DNA from: CAZQKL01 sp964593895 [NCBI: uncultured bacterium]
GTDB taxonomy: Bacteria > DYJV01
DNA length: 14,932 nucleotides
NCBI GenBank assembly: GCA_964593895.1
Contig: CAZQKL010000048.1
Location: 1-14,932, forward strand
Direction: 5' to 3'
Position numbers and translations under genes: made by a program. Below are positions 7,121 to 14,932 of the stretch, in pieces. The number at the start of each line of letters is the position of its first letter. The first letter of the stretch is position 1. Under the pieces are notes generated by a model, which was not told where the DNA came from, did no database searches, and was given only the letters and a program-made list of their open reading frames with translations.

Positions 7121-8315
7121 AAATTACAAACTTAATTTAGCATATAAATACTTAAAATCTAAAAGAAAAGAAAAATTCATATCTTTAATCTCAATAATAT
7201 CGGTAACAGGTATAATAATTGGTGTTATGACTTTAATAATTGTAATTTCTGTAATGGATGGATTTGACCATACTTTAAGAGATAAAATTATCAATATAAA
7301 TTCGCATATTATTGTATTAAAGTATAACGGATACATTAAAAATTATAAAAAAGTCTCAGAAAAGATAAATAAAATAAATGGAATAAAAGATGTTGAACCT
7401 TTCATTTATAAACAAGCAATGCTTTCAAGCCAAACAGGTGTTACTGGTGTAGTTGTGAGGGGAATTTTGCCAGATAGTAAAATTCTAAAGAGAGTTTTAA
7501 TAAAAGGAAAACTTTTATCAACAACACCAAGTATTGTCATTGGAAAAGAAATTTCAGAAAATTTAGGGATAATTATTGGAGATTATGTAAATATTGTTTC
7601 ACCATTTGGAAGGCTCACGCCTATGGGTATGATACCAAAAATGAAAAAATTTAAAGTAACTGGAATATTTCAATCTGGAATGTATGATTATGATTCAAGT
7701 CTTGTTTTTATCTCAATAAAAGAAGCTCAAAAATTTTTTAATTTAAATAATAGTGTTACAGGGATTGAAATTTTTGTAAAAAACATATATGATGTTAAAA
7801 AGATTGAAAAACTAATTAGAAATAAATTAAAATATCCATTCTGGACAAGAGACTGGATGGAGATGAATAAAAATCTATTTTCCGCTATGAAACTTGAAAG
7901 AATTACAATGTTTATAATTTTAACCCTTATTATTCTTGTAGCTGCATTTAACATTGCAAGTACCCTTATTATGATAATTCTTGAAAAGAATAGAGATATT
8001 GCAATCTTAAAATCATTTGGAGCAAAAAAAAGAGATATTATGGAAATATTTATTTTAAAAGGATTACTGCTTGGAACAACAGGAACAATAATTGGAACTT
8101 TTTTAGGTTGTATAACTTGTCTTCTTTTGAAAAAGTACAAATTTATACATTTACCAAGTGATGTTTACTACATTACAACGCTTCCAGTTTCAATAAATCC
8201 ATTTTACATTGCAATAATTTTTATATGTTCAATTTTACTTTCTTTTTTGGCAACGCTTTATCCAGCATATCAAGCTGGAAAATTAAGACCTGCTGAGGTT
8301 TTAAGATATGAATAA
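7116..8315 (+). CDS. lolC: Lipoprotein-releasing ABC transporter permease, LolC/E family (ATT start proposed)
   Basis: This inner-membrane subunit, with LolD, releases outer-membrane lipoproteins to the carrier LolA. From ATT 7116 the protein is 399 residues, the length of E. coli LolC. The N-terminus KNYKLNLAYKYLKSKRKEKF then matches the usual amphipathic lead-in. Membrane segments fall at about 21-46, 263-289, 317-337 and 363-382, with a large periplasmic domain between the first two. TPMGMIPKMKKF (168-179) sits where the LolC Hook contacts LolA. EKNRDIAILKSFGAKKRDIM is the cytoplasmic coupling segment. Starting at ATG 7227 would remove most of the first membrane helix, so I reject it. Only one permease gene is present here, so it may act as a homodimer (LolF type). 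The LolC versus LolE name is provisional. The gene overlaps the next one by 8 bases. Confidence 0.88.
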   Translation: MKNYKLNLAYKYLKSKRKEKFISLISIISVTGIIIGVMTLIIVISVMDGFDHTLRDKIININSHIIVLKYNGYIKNYKKVSEKINKINGIKDVEPFIYKQAMLSSQTGVTGVVVRGILPDSKILKRVLIKGKLLSTTPSIVIGKEISENLGIIIGDYVNIVSPFGRLTPMGMIPKMKKFKVTGIFQSGMYDYDSSLVFISIKEAQKFFNLNNSVTGIEIFVKNIYDVKKIEKLIRNKLKYPFWTRDWMEMNKNLFSAMKLERITMFIILTLIILVAAFNIASTLIMIILEKNRDIAILKSFGAKKRDIMEIFILKGLLLGTTGTIIGTFLGCITCLLLKKYKFIHLPSDVYYITTLPVSINPFYIAIIFICSILLSFLATLYPAYQAGKLRPAEVLRYE

Positions 8316-9450
8316 CATTCTTTTTAAAAATAGTGAGAAGGTTTTAAAAGAGAGAATAAAATTAAATTCTGAAGACATCCATTCAGTTTTAAGACTTGCT
8401 GATTTCTATGCGTTAAAAGGAAAGAAGAAAAAAGCACTAAAATTTTATGAAAAAGCAGCAAATGAATTCTATTTAAGAGGGAAATATGATATTGCAAAAG
8501 GAATATTTAAAACAATTTCAATATTGTATCCTGAATATATTTATCAGAAAGAATTTATTTCAAATAAAATAACCCAAGAAGATTTTACTTTTACTCCAAA
8601 AGAGATTAAAAATTATTTGAAAAAGATAGAGCTTTTTAAAGATTTTGGTGAAAAAGAACTTGAATTTCTTGAAAAAAATTCTAATATAGTGGAATTTAAA
8701 AGAAATGATGTTATTGTTAGAGAAGGGGAAAGAGGAGACTCAATTTTTGTTATTTTAAAGGGAAATGTTAAAGTTTATGTAACATCAGAAATTGGTAAAA
8801 TTGAAGAAATTGCTATATTAACTCAAGGAAATTTTTTTGGTGAAATGGGATTTTTTGGAAATGGAATTAGAAAAGCTTCTGTTGATGCTCTTGATGATGT
8901 TATTTTGCTTGAAATACCAAAAAATTCATTGTTAAAACTTATTGAACTATCTCCCTCAATAAATGATATTTTATTCAAATATTATCAGGAAAGAATTCTT
9001 GATTTGATTTTAGCATTAAGTCCTTTATTTAAAGGCCTTGATAGTAAAATTAGAAAGGAAATTATTAAAAAATTTAGTCTTAAAAAATTTAAAAAAGGTG
9101 AATTAATTATTAAAGAAGGGGAATATTCTGATTCAATGTTTTTAATAAAATCTGGAGAAGTTGAGGTTTATATTGAAAAATATGGAGTAAAAAAAGTATT
9201 ATCAACATTAACAGAAGGAGATTTTTTTGGAGAAATAGCACTTTTAACAGGTCAAAAAAGAACCGCAAATGTAATTGCAAAGACTGATGTGGAAGTTCTT
9301 GAATTAACCAAAAAAGATATTGATGAAATCATGAAACATCACCCAGTTTTGCTTGATGTGTTAAAAAATGCGATTCAAGAAAGGTCAGCAGATACTTTTC
9401 AGAAATTAATGGAATTAAAGAGAATGAGTGCAAAAAGAGGGTTAATTTAA
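8308..9450 (+). CDS. TPR-like protein with two cyclic-nucleotide-binding domains
   Basis: A 380-residue, apparently cytoplasmic protein without signal peptide or membrane helix. Residues 10-75 look like tetratricopeptide-type helices (ALKFYEKAANEFYLRGKYDIAKGIF). Two CNB domains follow, at about 110-225 and 240-355. Each has the phosphate-binding cassette pattern: GEMGFFGNGIRKAS (178-191, Glu179 and Arg188) and GEIALLTGQKRTANV (308-322, Glu309 and Arg318). The second is close to the cAMP-binding consensus; the first is less so. No helix-turn-helix or kinase domain is fused, so it is not a Crp/Fnr regulator. The ATG overlaps the permease gene by 8 bases and the stop is 2 bases before lolD, placing it inside the lipoprotein transporter unit. 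Its job is unknown. A ligand-sensing or scaffold role linked to Lol export is inference. Domain calls are firm; ligand binding is not shown. Confidence 0.85.
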   Translation: MNNILFKNSEKVLKERIKLNSEDIHSVLRLADFYALKGKKKKALKFYEKAANEFYLRGKYDIAKGIFKTISILYPEYIYQKEFISNKITQEDFTFTPKEIKNYLKKIELFKDFGEKELEFLEKNSNIVEFKRNDVIVREGERGDSIFVILKGNVKVYVTSEIGKIEEIAILTQGNFFGEMGFFGNGIRKASVDALDDVILLEIPKNSLLKLIELSPSINDILFKYYQERILDLILALSPLFKGLDSKIRKEIIKKFSLKKFKKGELIIKEGEYSDSMFLIKSGEVEVYIEKYGVKKVLSTLTEGDFFGEIALLTGQKRTANVIAKTDVEVLELTKKDIDEIMKHHPVLLDVLKNAIQERSADTFQKLMELKRMSAKRGLI

Positions 9451-9452
9451 AA

Positions 9453-10136
9453 TTGAGAGATAGCTTTGTTGTTCTGAAAAATATTTATAAAAGTTTTTAC
9501 AAAGATTCAATTGAAATAAGAGTTTTAAACAATATTAGCATTTCTTTCAATAAAGGTGAAAAAATTGCAATAACAGGAAAATCTGGATCAGGTAAATCCA
9601 CACTTTTAAATATCATTGGAACTCTTGAAGCACCAACTAAAGGAAAAGTTATTATTAAAAAAATTGATACAACAAATTTAGATGAAGATTCGCTTTCACT
9701 TTTAAGAAATACAACTATTGGCTTTGTATTTCAATTTCATTATTTAATAAAAGAACTTACCGCTTTAGAAAATGTTATGCTTCCAGCATTAATTAAAGGA
9801 GAATCTTACAATAATGCAAAGAATAGAGCAGAAACTTTACTTAAAGAACTATCATTATCTCATAGAATTACACATAAACCAACTGAACTTTCAGGTGGAG
9901 AACAGCAAAGAGTTGCTATTGCAAGAGCATTAATAAATGAACCAGAACTTCTCCTTGCTGATGAGCCTACAGGAAATTTAGATACAAAAAATTCTGAGAT
10001 TACCCTTAAATTGCTTGATAATTTTCATAAGAAATTTAATTTAACTCTAATAATTGCCACTCATAATCTTGATATTGCTAAAATGTGTAATAGAATAATA
10101 AAACTTGAAGATGGGAAAATATCAGAAATTTTTTAA
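9453..10136 (+). CDS. lolD: Lipoprotein-releasing ABC transporter ATPase LolD (TTG start)
   Basis: This 227-residue ATPase drives lipoprotein release through the LolC/E-type permease. All ABC motifs are present: Walker A GKSGSGKST (42-50), Q-loop Gln94 in FVFQFHYL, signature LSGGEQQRVAIARAL (146-160), Walker B LLLADEPTGNLD (166-177), and the switch histidine at 204 (ATHN). The FQFHYL Q-loop and overall length fit the LolD/MacB subfamily. The start is TTG, with only a weak AGAGGG (9435-9440) about 12 bases upstream. No nearer ATG gives the conserved N-terminus, so initiation may be weak or coupled to the preceding gene. The 3' end overlaps bamA by 26 bases. A related ABC exporter (MacB type) is the alternative, but the neighbours favour Lol. 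Confidence 0.9.
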   Translation: MRDSFVVLKNIYKSFYKDSIEIRVLNNISISFNKGEKIAITGKSGSGKSTLLNIIGTLEAPTKGKVIIKKIDTTNLDEDSLSLLRNTTIGFVFQFHYLIKELTALENVMLPALIKGESYNNAKNRAETLLKELSLSHRITHKPTELSGGEQQRVAIARALINEPELLLADEPTGNLDTKNSEITLKLLDNFHKKFNLTLIIATHNLDIAKMCNRIIKLEDGKISEIF

Positions 10137-12375
10137 ATTAGGTTTTATTTTAATTTTTTTTGCAGTTTGCGTTTATTCGCAAGATATCAATAAAGAAAAG
10201 ATATTTCGTGTAAATATTCTTGGAAACAAAAGGATTGAAAAAGACGCAATATATCCTTACATTTCTGTGCGTCCTGGAGATTATTTTGATATAAATAAAA
10301 TTCGTCAAGATGTAAAAAATATCTATAGAATGGGATATTTTGAAAATGTTCTTGTAAATTATCATAAGTTAAAGCAAGGAATTGAAATTACTTATATTGT
10401 TGTGGAAAAGCCATATATTGCATTTATACATTTTAAAGGAATTAAACACATAAAAAAATCAAAGATAACAAAAGAGTTAAAAGTAAAACCATTTACAGTA
10501 TTAAATGAAGAACTTTTAAAAAAAGATATACAGAAAATTATAGATATTTATCAGGAAAATGGTTTTTACAATGTTAAAGTAGACTACAAAATATCAAAAC
10601 CAAGGCATGATAGAGTTACAATTGACATTATAGTTCATGAAGGGATTAAAGCAAAGATAAAAAAGGTTAAATTTATTGGAAATAAACATGTTAGTTCAAG
10701 AGAGCTTCAAAAGAATATTTATACACGACCATATATATTTTTACTTTCACGTTTTTTAGGCACAGGGTATTTGAAAAAGTCAGAACTTGAAAAAGATGTT
10801 AAAAGAATTGAAAATGTTTATTACAGACACGGTTATTTGAGAGTTAAAGTGTTTGACCCAATAGTAAAAACATTAAAAGGAGGGAAATATCTTGAAGTTA
10901 TTTTTAAAATTGAGGAGGGGAAAAGATATAAATTTAGTAAAATTGATATCTATGACCCAAAGTTAAGTAAAAAAGAAAAAATTAAATTATTAAAAAAATT
11001 AGCATGCAAACCTGGTAATTATTTCAATAATTTAAAAATTCATAATGATATTCAATTTTTAACAGATTATTATGGCGATTTAGGTTATGCATATGCTGAT
11101 GTTAATCCAATTACAAATATAAATGATGATAATTTAACTGTAAATGTTGTGTATAAAATTGAAAGAGGAAATTTATACAAATTTAGAGAAATTCATATTG
11201 TAGGGAATACATATACAAGGGATAAAGTTATAAGAAGGTTATTAAAAATTCAGGAGCAGAAAAAATATTCTGTAAGTGGTTTAAAAATAAGTAGAATAAA
11301 GTTAAAAAGAACAGGATTTTTTTCAGAAGTTGATATTACAACTAAAAGGGTTGGGAAAAATCAAATTGATGCGACAGTTAAAGTTAAAGAGCAATCAACA
11401 GGTTCTTTTATTGTAGGCGGTGGATATTCTTCAACAGATAATTTCATTTTTACAGGTTCAATTTCAAAAAATAATTTCCTTGGTAAAGGATATAATTTAA
11501 ATTTTTATGCAAATTTAAGTAGTGATTATAATAGATACAACATTTCATTTACAGACCCAGCTATATTGGATACTAATGTAACAGCAAGCTTTTCACTATA
11601 CGATATTGATGAAGATTATGATACTTATGATGCTTTAAGAAAAGGATTTGGTTTTAGTTTCGGTGCTCCAATAAACGATTTTGTAAGCTGGAAAGCAGGG
11701 TATTATTTTGAAAGTGTAAAGATTTATAATGTTGAGTATGATGCAGCAGATTATATTAAAGATGAAGAAGGAAAGAAATCATCTGGTTCAATTATTTTCA
11801 CTTTGAATAAAGACACCAGAGATAGAGCTTTTTTCCCCACTTCTGGAGCTCAACAATCAATTAATTTAGAACTTGCAGGAGAATATCTTGGGGGAGATGA
11901 AAATTATTATAAAATTGTAGGAGAAAGTAAATGGTTCAAGCAATTAAGAAGAAATTTATTTTTTGACTTTAGAATTAAACTTGGATATATTGGTTCATAC
12001 TTTAGCGGGAAAGTTCCTGTATGGGAAAGATTTTATGTTGGTGGAGTAAATACAGTTAGAGGTTTTAAATTTGGTAAAGCTGGTCCAAGGGATGAAAAAG
12101 GAAAAGTTAAAGGTGGAGATAAAGAGATAATTACAAATACAGAGGTAAAATTTCATATATTAAAAGATATAGGATTGAATGGAATTTTGTTTTTTGATAT
12201 GGGTAAAGCTTACGATATTGGAGAATTTGACCTTGATTTAAGAAAAAGTATTGGATTTGGAATTAACTGGAAAAGTCCATTTGGTCCAATCACAATTTAT
12301 TGGGGATTTAATTTAAGTCCTAAAAAGGATGAAAATAGAAGTGTTATAAATTTTTCTATGGGTAAAACTTTTTAA
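10111..12375 (+). CDS. bamA: Outer-membrane protein assembly factor BamA
   Basis: An outer-membrane insertase of the Omp85 family, 754 residues from ATG 10111. A TTG six bases earlier (10105) is possible but less likely. A signal peptide occupies about residues 1-23 (KLGFILIFFAVCVYS), with VYS before the likely cleavage point. Five POTRA domains follow at about 30-100, 101-180, 181-271, 272-354 and 355-428; each has the strand-helix pattern with a GNK/GNT-type turn in the first, third and fifth. The beta-barrel runs from about 430 to the end. VRGF (649-652) is the conserved loop-6 motif, and the chain ends in Phe, as barrel sorting signals do. The Cys at 20 is not in a lipobox. The start lies within lolD, and the next gene, ompH, encodes the matching periplasmic chaperone. 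Confidence 0.94.
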   Translation: MGKYQKFFKLGFILIFFAVCVYSQDINKEKIFRVNILGNKRIEKDAIYPYISVRPGDYFDINKIRQDVKNIYRMGYFENVLVNYHKLKQGIEITYIVVEKPYIAFIHFKGIKHIKKSKITKELKVKPFTVLNEELLKKDIQKIIDIYQENGFYNVKVDYKISKPRHDRVTIDIIVHEGIKAKIKKVKFIGNKHVSSRELQKNIYTRPYIFLLSRFLGTGYLKKSELEKDVKRIENVYYRHGYLRVKVFDPIVKTLKGGKYLEVIFKIEEGKRYKFSKIDIYDPKLSKKEKIKLLKKLACKPGNYFNNLKIHNDIQFLTDYYGDLGYAYADVNPITNINDDNLTVNVVYKIERGNLYKFREIHIVGNTYTRDKVIRRLLKIQEQKKYSVSGLKISRIKLKRTGFFSEVDITTKRVGKNQIDATVKVKEQSTGSFIVGGGYSSTDNFIFTGSISKNNFLGKGYNLNFYANLSSDYNRYNISFTDPAILDTNVTASFSLYDIDEDYDTYDALRKGFGFSFGAPINDFVSWKAGYYFESVKIYNVEYDAADYIKDEEGKKSSGSIIFTLNKDTRDRAFFPTSGAQQSINLELAGEYLGGDENYYKIVGESKWFKQLRRNLFFDFRIKLGYIGSYFSGKVPVWERFYVGGVNTVRGFKFGKAGPRDEKGKVKGGDKEIITNTEVKFHILKDIGLNGILFFDMGKAYDIGEFDLDLRKSIGFGINWKSPFGPITIYWGFNLSPKKDENRSVINFSMGKTF

Positions 12376-12399
12376 AAAATTTAAGGAGGAGATTTAATT

Positions 12400-12930
12400 A
12401 TGAAAAAAATATTACTTTTTGTGCTTGTTTTTATTTTAGGAAGTTTTACATTTTTATCAGCAGAAGTTAAAATCGGAGTTTTTGATTTGCAGAAAATTAT
12501 GATTATGTCAGATGCTGGAAAGGATATAAAAAGTATGCTTGAAAAAAAGAAAGCTTATTATCAAAAGATTATTAAACAGAAAGAATCTCAGTTAAAAAAA
12601 ATGAAAGAAGAAATTGAAAAAAAAGCAATAATGCTGAGTGACACAGCTAAACAGGAAAAGGAGATGGAATATCAGAGAAAGTTAAGAGAATTGAAATTAT
12701 ATGCATCTGATTCAGAAAATGAACTTAAACAACTTTATGCCACAAAAACTCAGAAATTAATTCATGATATATTAAAAGTTGCAAGAGATTATGCAAAAAA
12801 GAATAAATTTACAATTTTAATTGAAAGACAAGAAGGAGGAATAGTTTATTTTTCAAAGACAATTGATGTTACAAATGAGATTTTAAAAGAATACAACGAT
12901 TTTTATAAAAAGCAGAAAGAGAACCAGTAA
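12400..12930 (+). CDS. skp: OmpH/Skp family periplasmic chaperone
   Basis: A 176-residue secreted protein with a clear signal peptide ([21 protein letters not shown], cleavage expected after Ala21). The mature N-terminus [13 protein letters not shown] is the conserved OmpH/Skp strand. A long charged coiled-coil arm follows (about residues 45-115, rich in Lys, Glu and Gln), then the returning C-terminal strand region [27 protein letters not shown]. Skp trimers hold unfolded outer-membrane proteins on their way to BamA, encoded just upstream. The start is ATG 12400 behind a strong AAGGAGGA ribosome binding site (12383-12390) in the 24-base gap after bamA. Sequence conservation in this family is low, so the assignment rests on fold pattern and neighbours. 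Confidence 0.9.
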   Translation: MKKILLFVLVFILGSFTFLSAEVKIGVFDLQKIMIMSDAGKDIKSMLEKKKAYYQKIIKQKESQLKKMKEEIEKKAIMLSDTAKQEKEMEYQRKLRELKLYASDSENELKQLYATKTQKLIHDILKVARDYAKKNKFTILIERQEGGIVYFSKTIDVTNEILKEYNDFYKKQKENQ

Positions 12931-12940
12931 AGAGGAGAAG

Positions 12941-13969
12941 ATGGAGATAAAATTAAAAGAAATAGCTCAATTAATTAATGGAGAATTATATGGAGATGGC
13001 GAGATTATCATTAGAAATATAGCTCCAATTGAGAAAGCTCAAAAAGGAGATATTACTTTTTTGAGCAACAAAAAGTATAAACCTTTTTTAAAAAAAACCA
13101 AAGCAAGTGCTGTAATACTTGAAAAAAAAGAAGATATAGATATTTCCCAGATTGTTGTTAACAATCCATACCTTGCTTATGCTAAGTTATTGACTTTTTT
13201 TACAAAAAAGGAAATTACTCATTTTGGAATAAGTGAAAAAGCTACTATTGATAAATCAGCAAAAATTTCAGAAAAAGTTTCAATTTATCCAAATGTTTAT
13301 ATTGGTAAAAATGTTGAAATTGGAGAAGATTGCATAATTTATCCTGGTGTTTTTATAGGTGATAATACTAAAATTGGCAAAAATTGTTTAATTTATGCAA
13401 ATGTTTCAATTTATCATGATACAATTATTGGGAACAATGTTATAATTCATGCAGGAACTGTTATTGGAAGTGATGGTTTTGGTTATGCAAAAGATGGGGA
13501 TAAATATTTTAAAATTCCACAAATTGGAAATGTAATAATTGAAGATGATGTTGAAATAGGTGCAAATTGTACAATTGATAGAGGAGCTATAAATTCTACA
13601 ATAATTAGAAAAGGCACAAAAATTGACAATCTGGTGCAAATTGCACACAATGTTGAAATAGGAGAAAATTCTGCAATTGTTGCTCAGGTTGGAATTTCTG
13701 GTAGCACAAAATTAGGAAATTGTGTTGTTCTTGCTGGACAGGTAGGTGTTGCTGGACATTTAAAAATTGGAAATAGAGTAATGGTTGGAGCTCAAAGTGG
13801 GGTGGGTAAAGATTTAAAGGATAATAGTATAGTTTCAGGTTCTCCTGCAATTGACCATAAAAAATGGCTGAGATGGGCAGTTAGTTATGAAAAATTACCT
13901 GATTTAATAAAAAAGGTAAATGAATTAGAAAGGAAATTCCAAGAGGTTTATAAAAATGGAAAAAATTAA
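12941..13969 (+). CDS. lpxD: UDP-3-O-acylglucosamine N-acyltransferase LpxD
   Basis: This enzyme adds the N-linked acyl chain from acyl-ACP to UDP-3-O-acylglucosamine, the third step of lipid A synthesis in the cytoplasm. The 342-residue length matches E. coli LpxD (341). The N-terminal uridine-binding domain (about 1-100) includes [17 protein letters not shown] left-handed beta-helix of hexapeptide repeats (about 105-300) follows, with [11 protein letters not shown] and the catalytic His236 in [11 protein letters not shown]-terminal helix covers about 315-342. A GAGGAGAAG ribosome binding site directly precedes the ATG. The last 14 bases overlap fabZ in another frame. The gene appears intact. 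Confidence 0.96.
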   Translation: MEIKLKEIAQLINGELYGDGEIIIRNIAPIEKAQKGDITFLSNKKYKPFLKKTKASAVILEKKEDIDISQIVVNNPYLAYAKLLTFFTKKEITHFGISEKATIDKSAKISEKVSIYPNVYIGKNVEIGEDCIIYPGVFIGDNTKIGKNCLIYANVSIYHDTIIGNNVIIHAGTVIGSDGFGYAKDGDKYFKIPQIGNVIIEDDVEIGANCTIDRGAINSTIIRKGTKIDNLVQIAHNVEIGENSAIVAQVGISGSTKLGNCVVLAGQVGVAGHLKIGNRVMVGAQSGVGKDLKDNSIVSGSPAIDHKKWLRWAVSYEKLPDLIKKVNELERKFQEVYKNGKN

Positions 13970-14402
13970 TATTACAGAAATTTTAAAAATATTACCTCAC
14001 AGATTTCCATTTTTACTTGTGGATAAAGTTATTGAACTTGAACCATGGAAAAAGATTAGAGCAATTAAAAATGTGACATACAACGAACCATACTTTATAG
14101 GCCATTTTCCTGATATACCTGTTATGCCTGGAGTATTAATAGTTGAAGCAATGGCTCAGGCTGGAGGAATTCTTGCAATAAAATCTGGCAACTTATCTCT
14201 TGAAAATAAAGTTGTGTATTTTGCGGGTATTGAAAAATGTAAATTTCGCAGACCTGTATTCCCAGGAGATACTCTTATATTAGAAGCTGAGATTTTAAAT
14301 CATAAAGGTCCAGTGTGGAAAATTTCATGCAGAGCTTCTGTTGAAGATAAAATATGTGCTGAAGGAGTTTTTACTGCAACAATACAGGATAGAAAGGAGT
14401 AA
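13956..14402 (+). CDS. fabZ: 3-hydroxyacyl-ACP dehydratase FabZ
   Basis: A 148-residue hot-dog-fold enzyme that dehydrates 3-hydroxyacyl-ACP in fatty acid synthesis, drawing on the same substrate pool that feeds lipid A acylation. [13 protein letters not shown] is the conserved N-terminal motif. The catalytic pair is visible as His50 in [11 protein letters not shown] and Glu64 in [10 protein letters not shown], close to His49/Glu63 of the Pseudomonas enzyme. The ATG lies inside the end of lpxD, with a GAGG-containing purine stretch just before it, so the two are probably coupled. It sits between lpxD and lpxA, the classical order in LPS-producing bacteria. Confidence 0.96.
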   Translation: MEKINITEILKILPHRFPFLLVDKVIELEPWKKIRAIKNVTYNEPYFIGHFPDIPVMPGVLIVEAMAQAGGILAIKSGNLSLENKVVYFAGIEKCKFRRPVFPGDTLILEAEILNHKGPVWKISCRASVEDKICAEGVFTATIQDRKE

Positions 14403-14408
14403 AGGGGT

Positions 14409-14932
14409 ATGTCTGAAATTCATCCTACAGCAATAGTTGATTCAAAAGTTGAACTTGGGGAAAATGTGAAGATTGGTGCTTATGCAATTATTAAAGGAAA
14501 TGTGAAAATTGGTGATAATACAGTTATTGGTGAACATGCATATATACAAGGAAAAACTGAAATTGGAAAAAACAATAAAATTTTTCCATTTGCAACAATA
14601 GGTTCTGACCCTCAAGATTTAAAATTTAAAGGTGAGGACACAGAGCTAATAATTGGTGATAACAATGTATTTAGAGAGTTTGTAACAATTAATAGAGGAA
14701 CTGAAGCAGGTGGTGGAAAAACAGTTATTGGAAATAATAATTTTTTTATGGCTTACTCTCATGTAGCTCATGATTGTGTAATAAAAAATCATGTAATCTT
14801 TGCAAATAATGCAACTTTGGCTGGTCATATTGTTGTTGAAGATTTTGCAATAATTGGTGGATTAAGTGCGGTTCATCAATTCTGTAGAATTGGTGAATAT
14901 GCAATGATTGCAGGGAAAACAGGAGTTGCAAA
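14409..14932 (+). CDS. lpxA: UDP-N-acetylglucosamine acyltransferase LpxA, 3' end outside window
   Basis: The first enzyme of lipid A synthesis, which transfers a 3-hydroxyacyl chain from ACP to UDP-GlcNAc. The frame starts at ATG 14409, preceded by GGGG at 14404-14407 and 6 bases after the fabZ stop. It stays open to the window end, giving 174 of an expected roughly 255-265 residues. [23 protein letters not shown] starts the hexapeptide beta-helix. [15 protein letters not shown] and [14 protein letters not shown] are typical LpxA segments. [10 protein letters not shown] carries His118 and the catalytic His121, matching E. coli His122/His125. The following stretch from [19 protein letters not shown] to AVHQFCRIG is characteristic. 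The C-terminal helical domain is outside the window. Confidence 0.95.
   Translation, partial: MSEIHPTAIVDSKVELGENVKIGAYAIIKGNVKIGDNTVIGEHAYIQGKTEIGKNNKIFPFATIGSDPQDLKFKGEDTELIIGDNNVFREFVTINRGTEAGGGKTVIGNNNFFMAYSHVAHDCVIKNHVIFANNATLAGHIVVEDFAIIGGLSAVHQFCRIGEYAMIAGKTGVA

Noticed and set aside
7727-8140. Long open frame on the minus strand opposite the Lol permease
   Set aside because: It lies antisense to a well-conserved gene, has no recognisable domain, and open minus-strand frames are expected where the plus strand is so A+T-rich. Similar antisense frames (2368-2670, 3880-4125, 5893-6120, 6870-7061, 10150-10365, 13406-13850, 14646-14931) are rejected for the same reason.
7227-8315. Permease gene starting at ATG 7227
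   Set aside because: This would begin within the first membrane helix and drop the conserved N-terminal segment encoded in the same open frame from 7116.
8308-9450. Crp/Fnr transcription factor
   Set aside because: Both CNB domains are present but the C-terminus ends in a short helix with no helix-turn-helix domain.
10105-10110. TTG start for bamA
   Set aside because: ATG at 10111, two codons later, leaves a complete signal peptide. Neither has a clear ribosome binding site, so the choice is modestly supported.
12941-14932. DNA repeats or CRISPR-like periodicity in lpxD and lpxA
   Set aside because: The regular pattern comes from hexapeptide repeats of the left-handed beta-helix at protein level; no exact DNA repeats or spacers are seen.
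1-14932. Mobile element, tRNA/rRNA genes or a novel defence system
   Set aside because: No transposase, integrase, terminal inverted repeats, cloverleaf-like sequence or unexplained gap longer than 71 bases was seen; every sizeable stretch is accounted for by a recognisable gene.

Overview
The window is 14.9 kb of strongly A+T-rich bacterial DNA. Every gene I can support lies on the + strand, and coding density is very high. It encodes an outer-membrane assembly and lipid A block (Lol permease and ATPase, BamA, OmpH/Skp, LpxD, FabZ, LpxA), so the source is a diderm bacterium that makes LPS. The proteins are rich in Lys, Ile and Glu, and a GH57 glucanotransferase is present. Together these hint at a thermophile or anaerobe, but that is inference. 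Similar lysS-lol-bamA-skp-lpxD-fabZ-lpxA orders occur in several deep diderm lineages (Acidobacteriota/Aminicenantes-like, Desulfobacterota-like), so I cannot name the phylum.

Region 1 (1-4200) is glycogen metabolism plus a peptidase. It holds the C-terminal two thirds of a GH57 4-alpha-glucanotransferase, cut by the window edge. Glycogen synthase glgA follows with a 4-base ATGA overlap, then an M18-family metallo-aminopeptidase one base after glgA.

Region 2 (4201-5567) begins with a 71-base gap carrying a possible promoter. It then encodes a class B J-domain co-chaperone (CbpA-like, no zinc finger) and a MerR-like CbpM-type modulator, 15 bases apart. No dnaK or grpE is in view.

Region 3 (5568 to the end) begins with a 65-base gap carrying a good -10 box. 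It runs as one tightly packed series: lysS, a LolC/E-type permease, a protein with a TPR-like N-terminus and two cyclic-nucleotide-binding (CNB) domains, lolD, bamA, ompH/skp, lpxD, fabZ, and lpxA (cut by the right edge). From lysS to bamA the genes overlap or abut, which suggests translational coupling. The permease has no usual start codon at the position its family requires. An ATT codon behind an AGGAGG ribosome binding site, overlapping the lysS stop, gives a full-length 399-residue protein.

Most of the window is conserved housekeeping content. I see no mobile element, CRISPR array, RNA gene or defence system. The least ordinary points are the dual CNB protein between the two parts of the lipoprotein-export ABC transporter, the apparent ATT start, and the cbpA-cbpM pair with its own upstream region.
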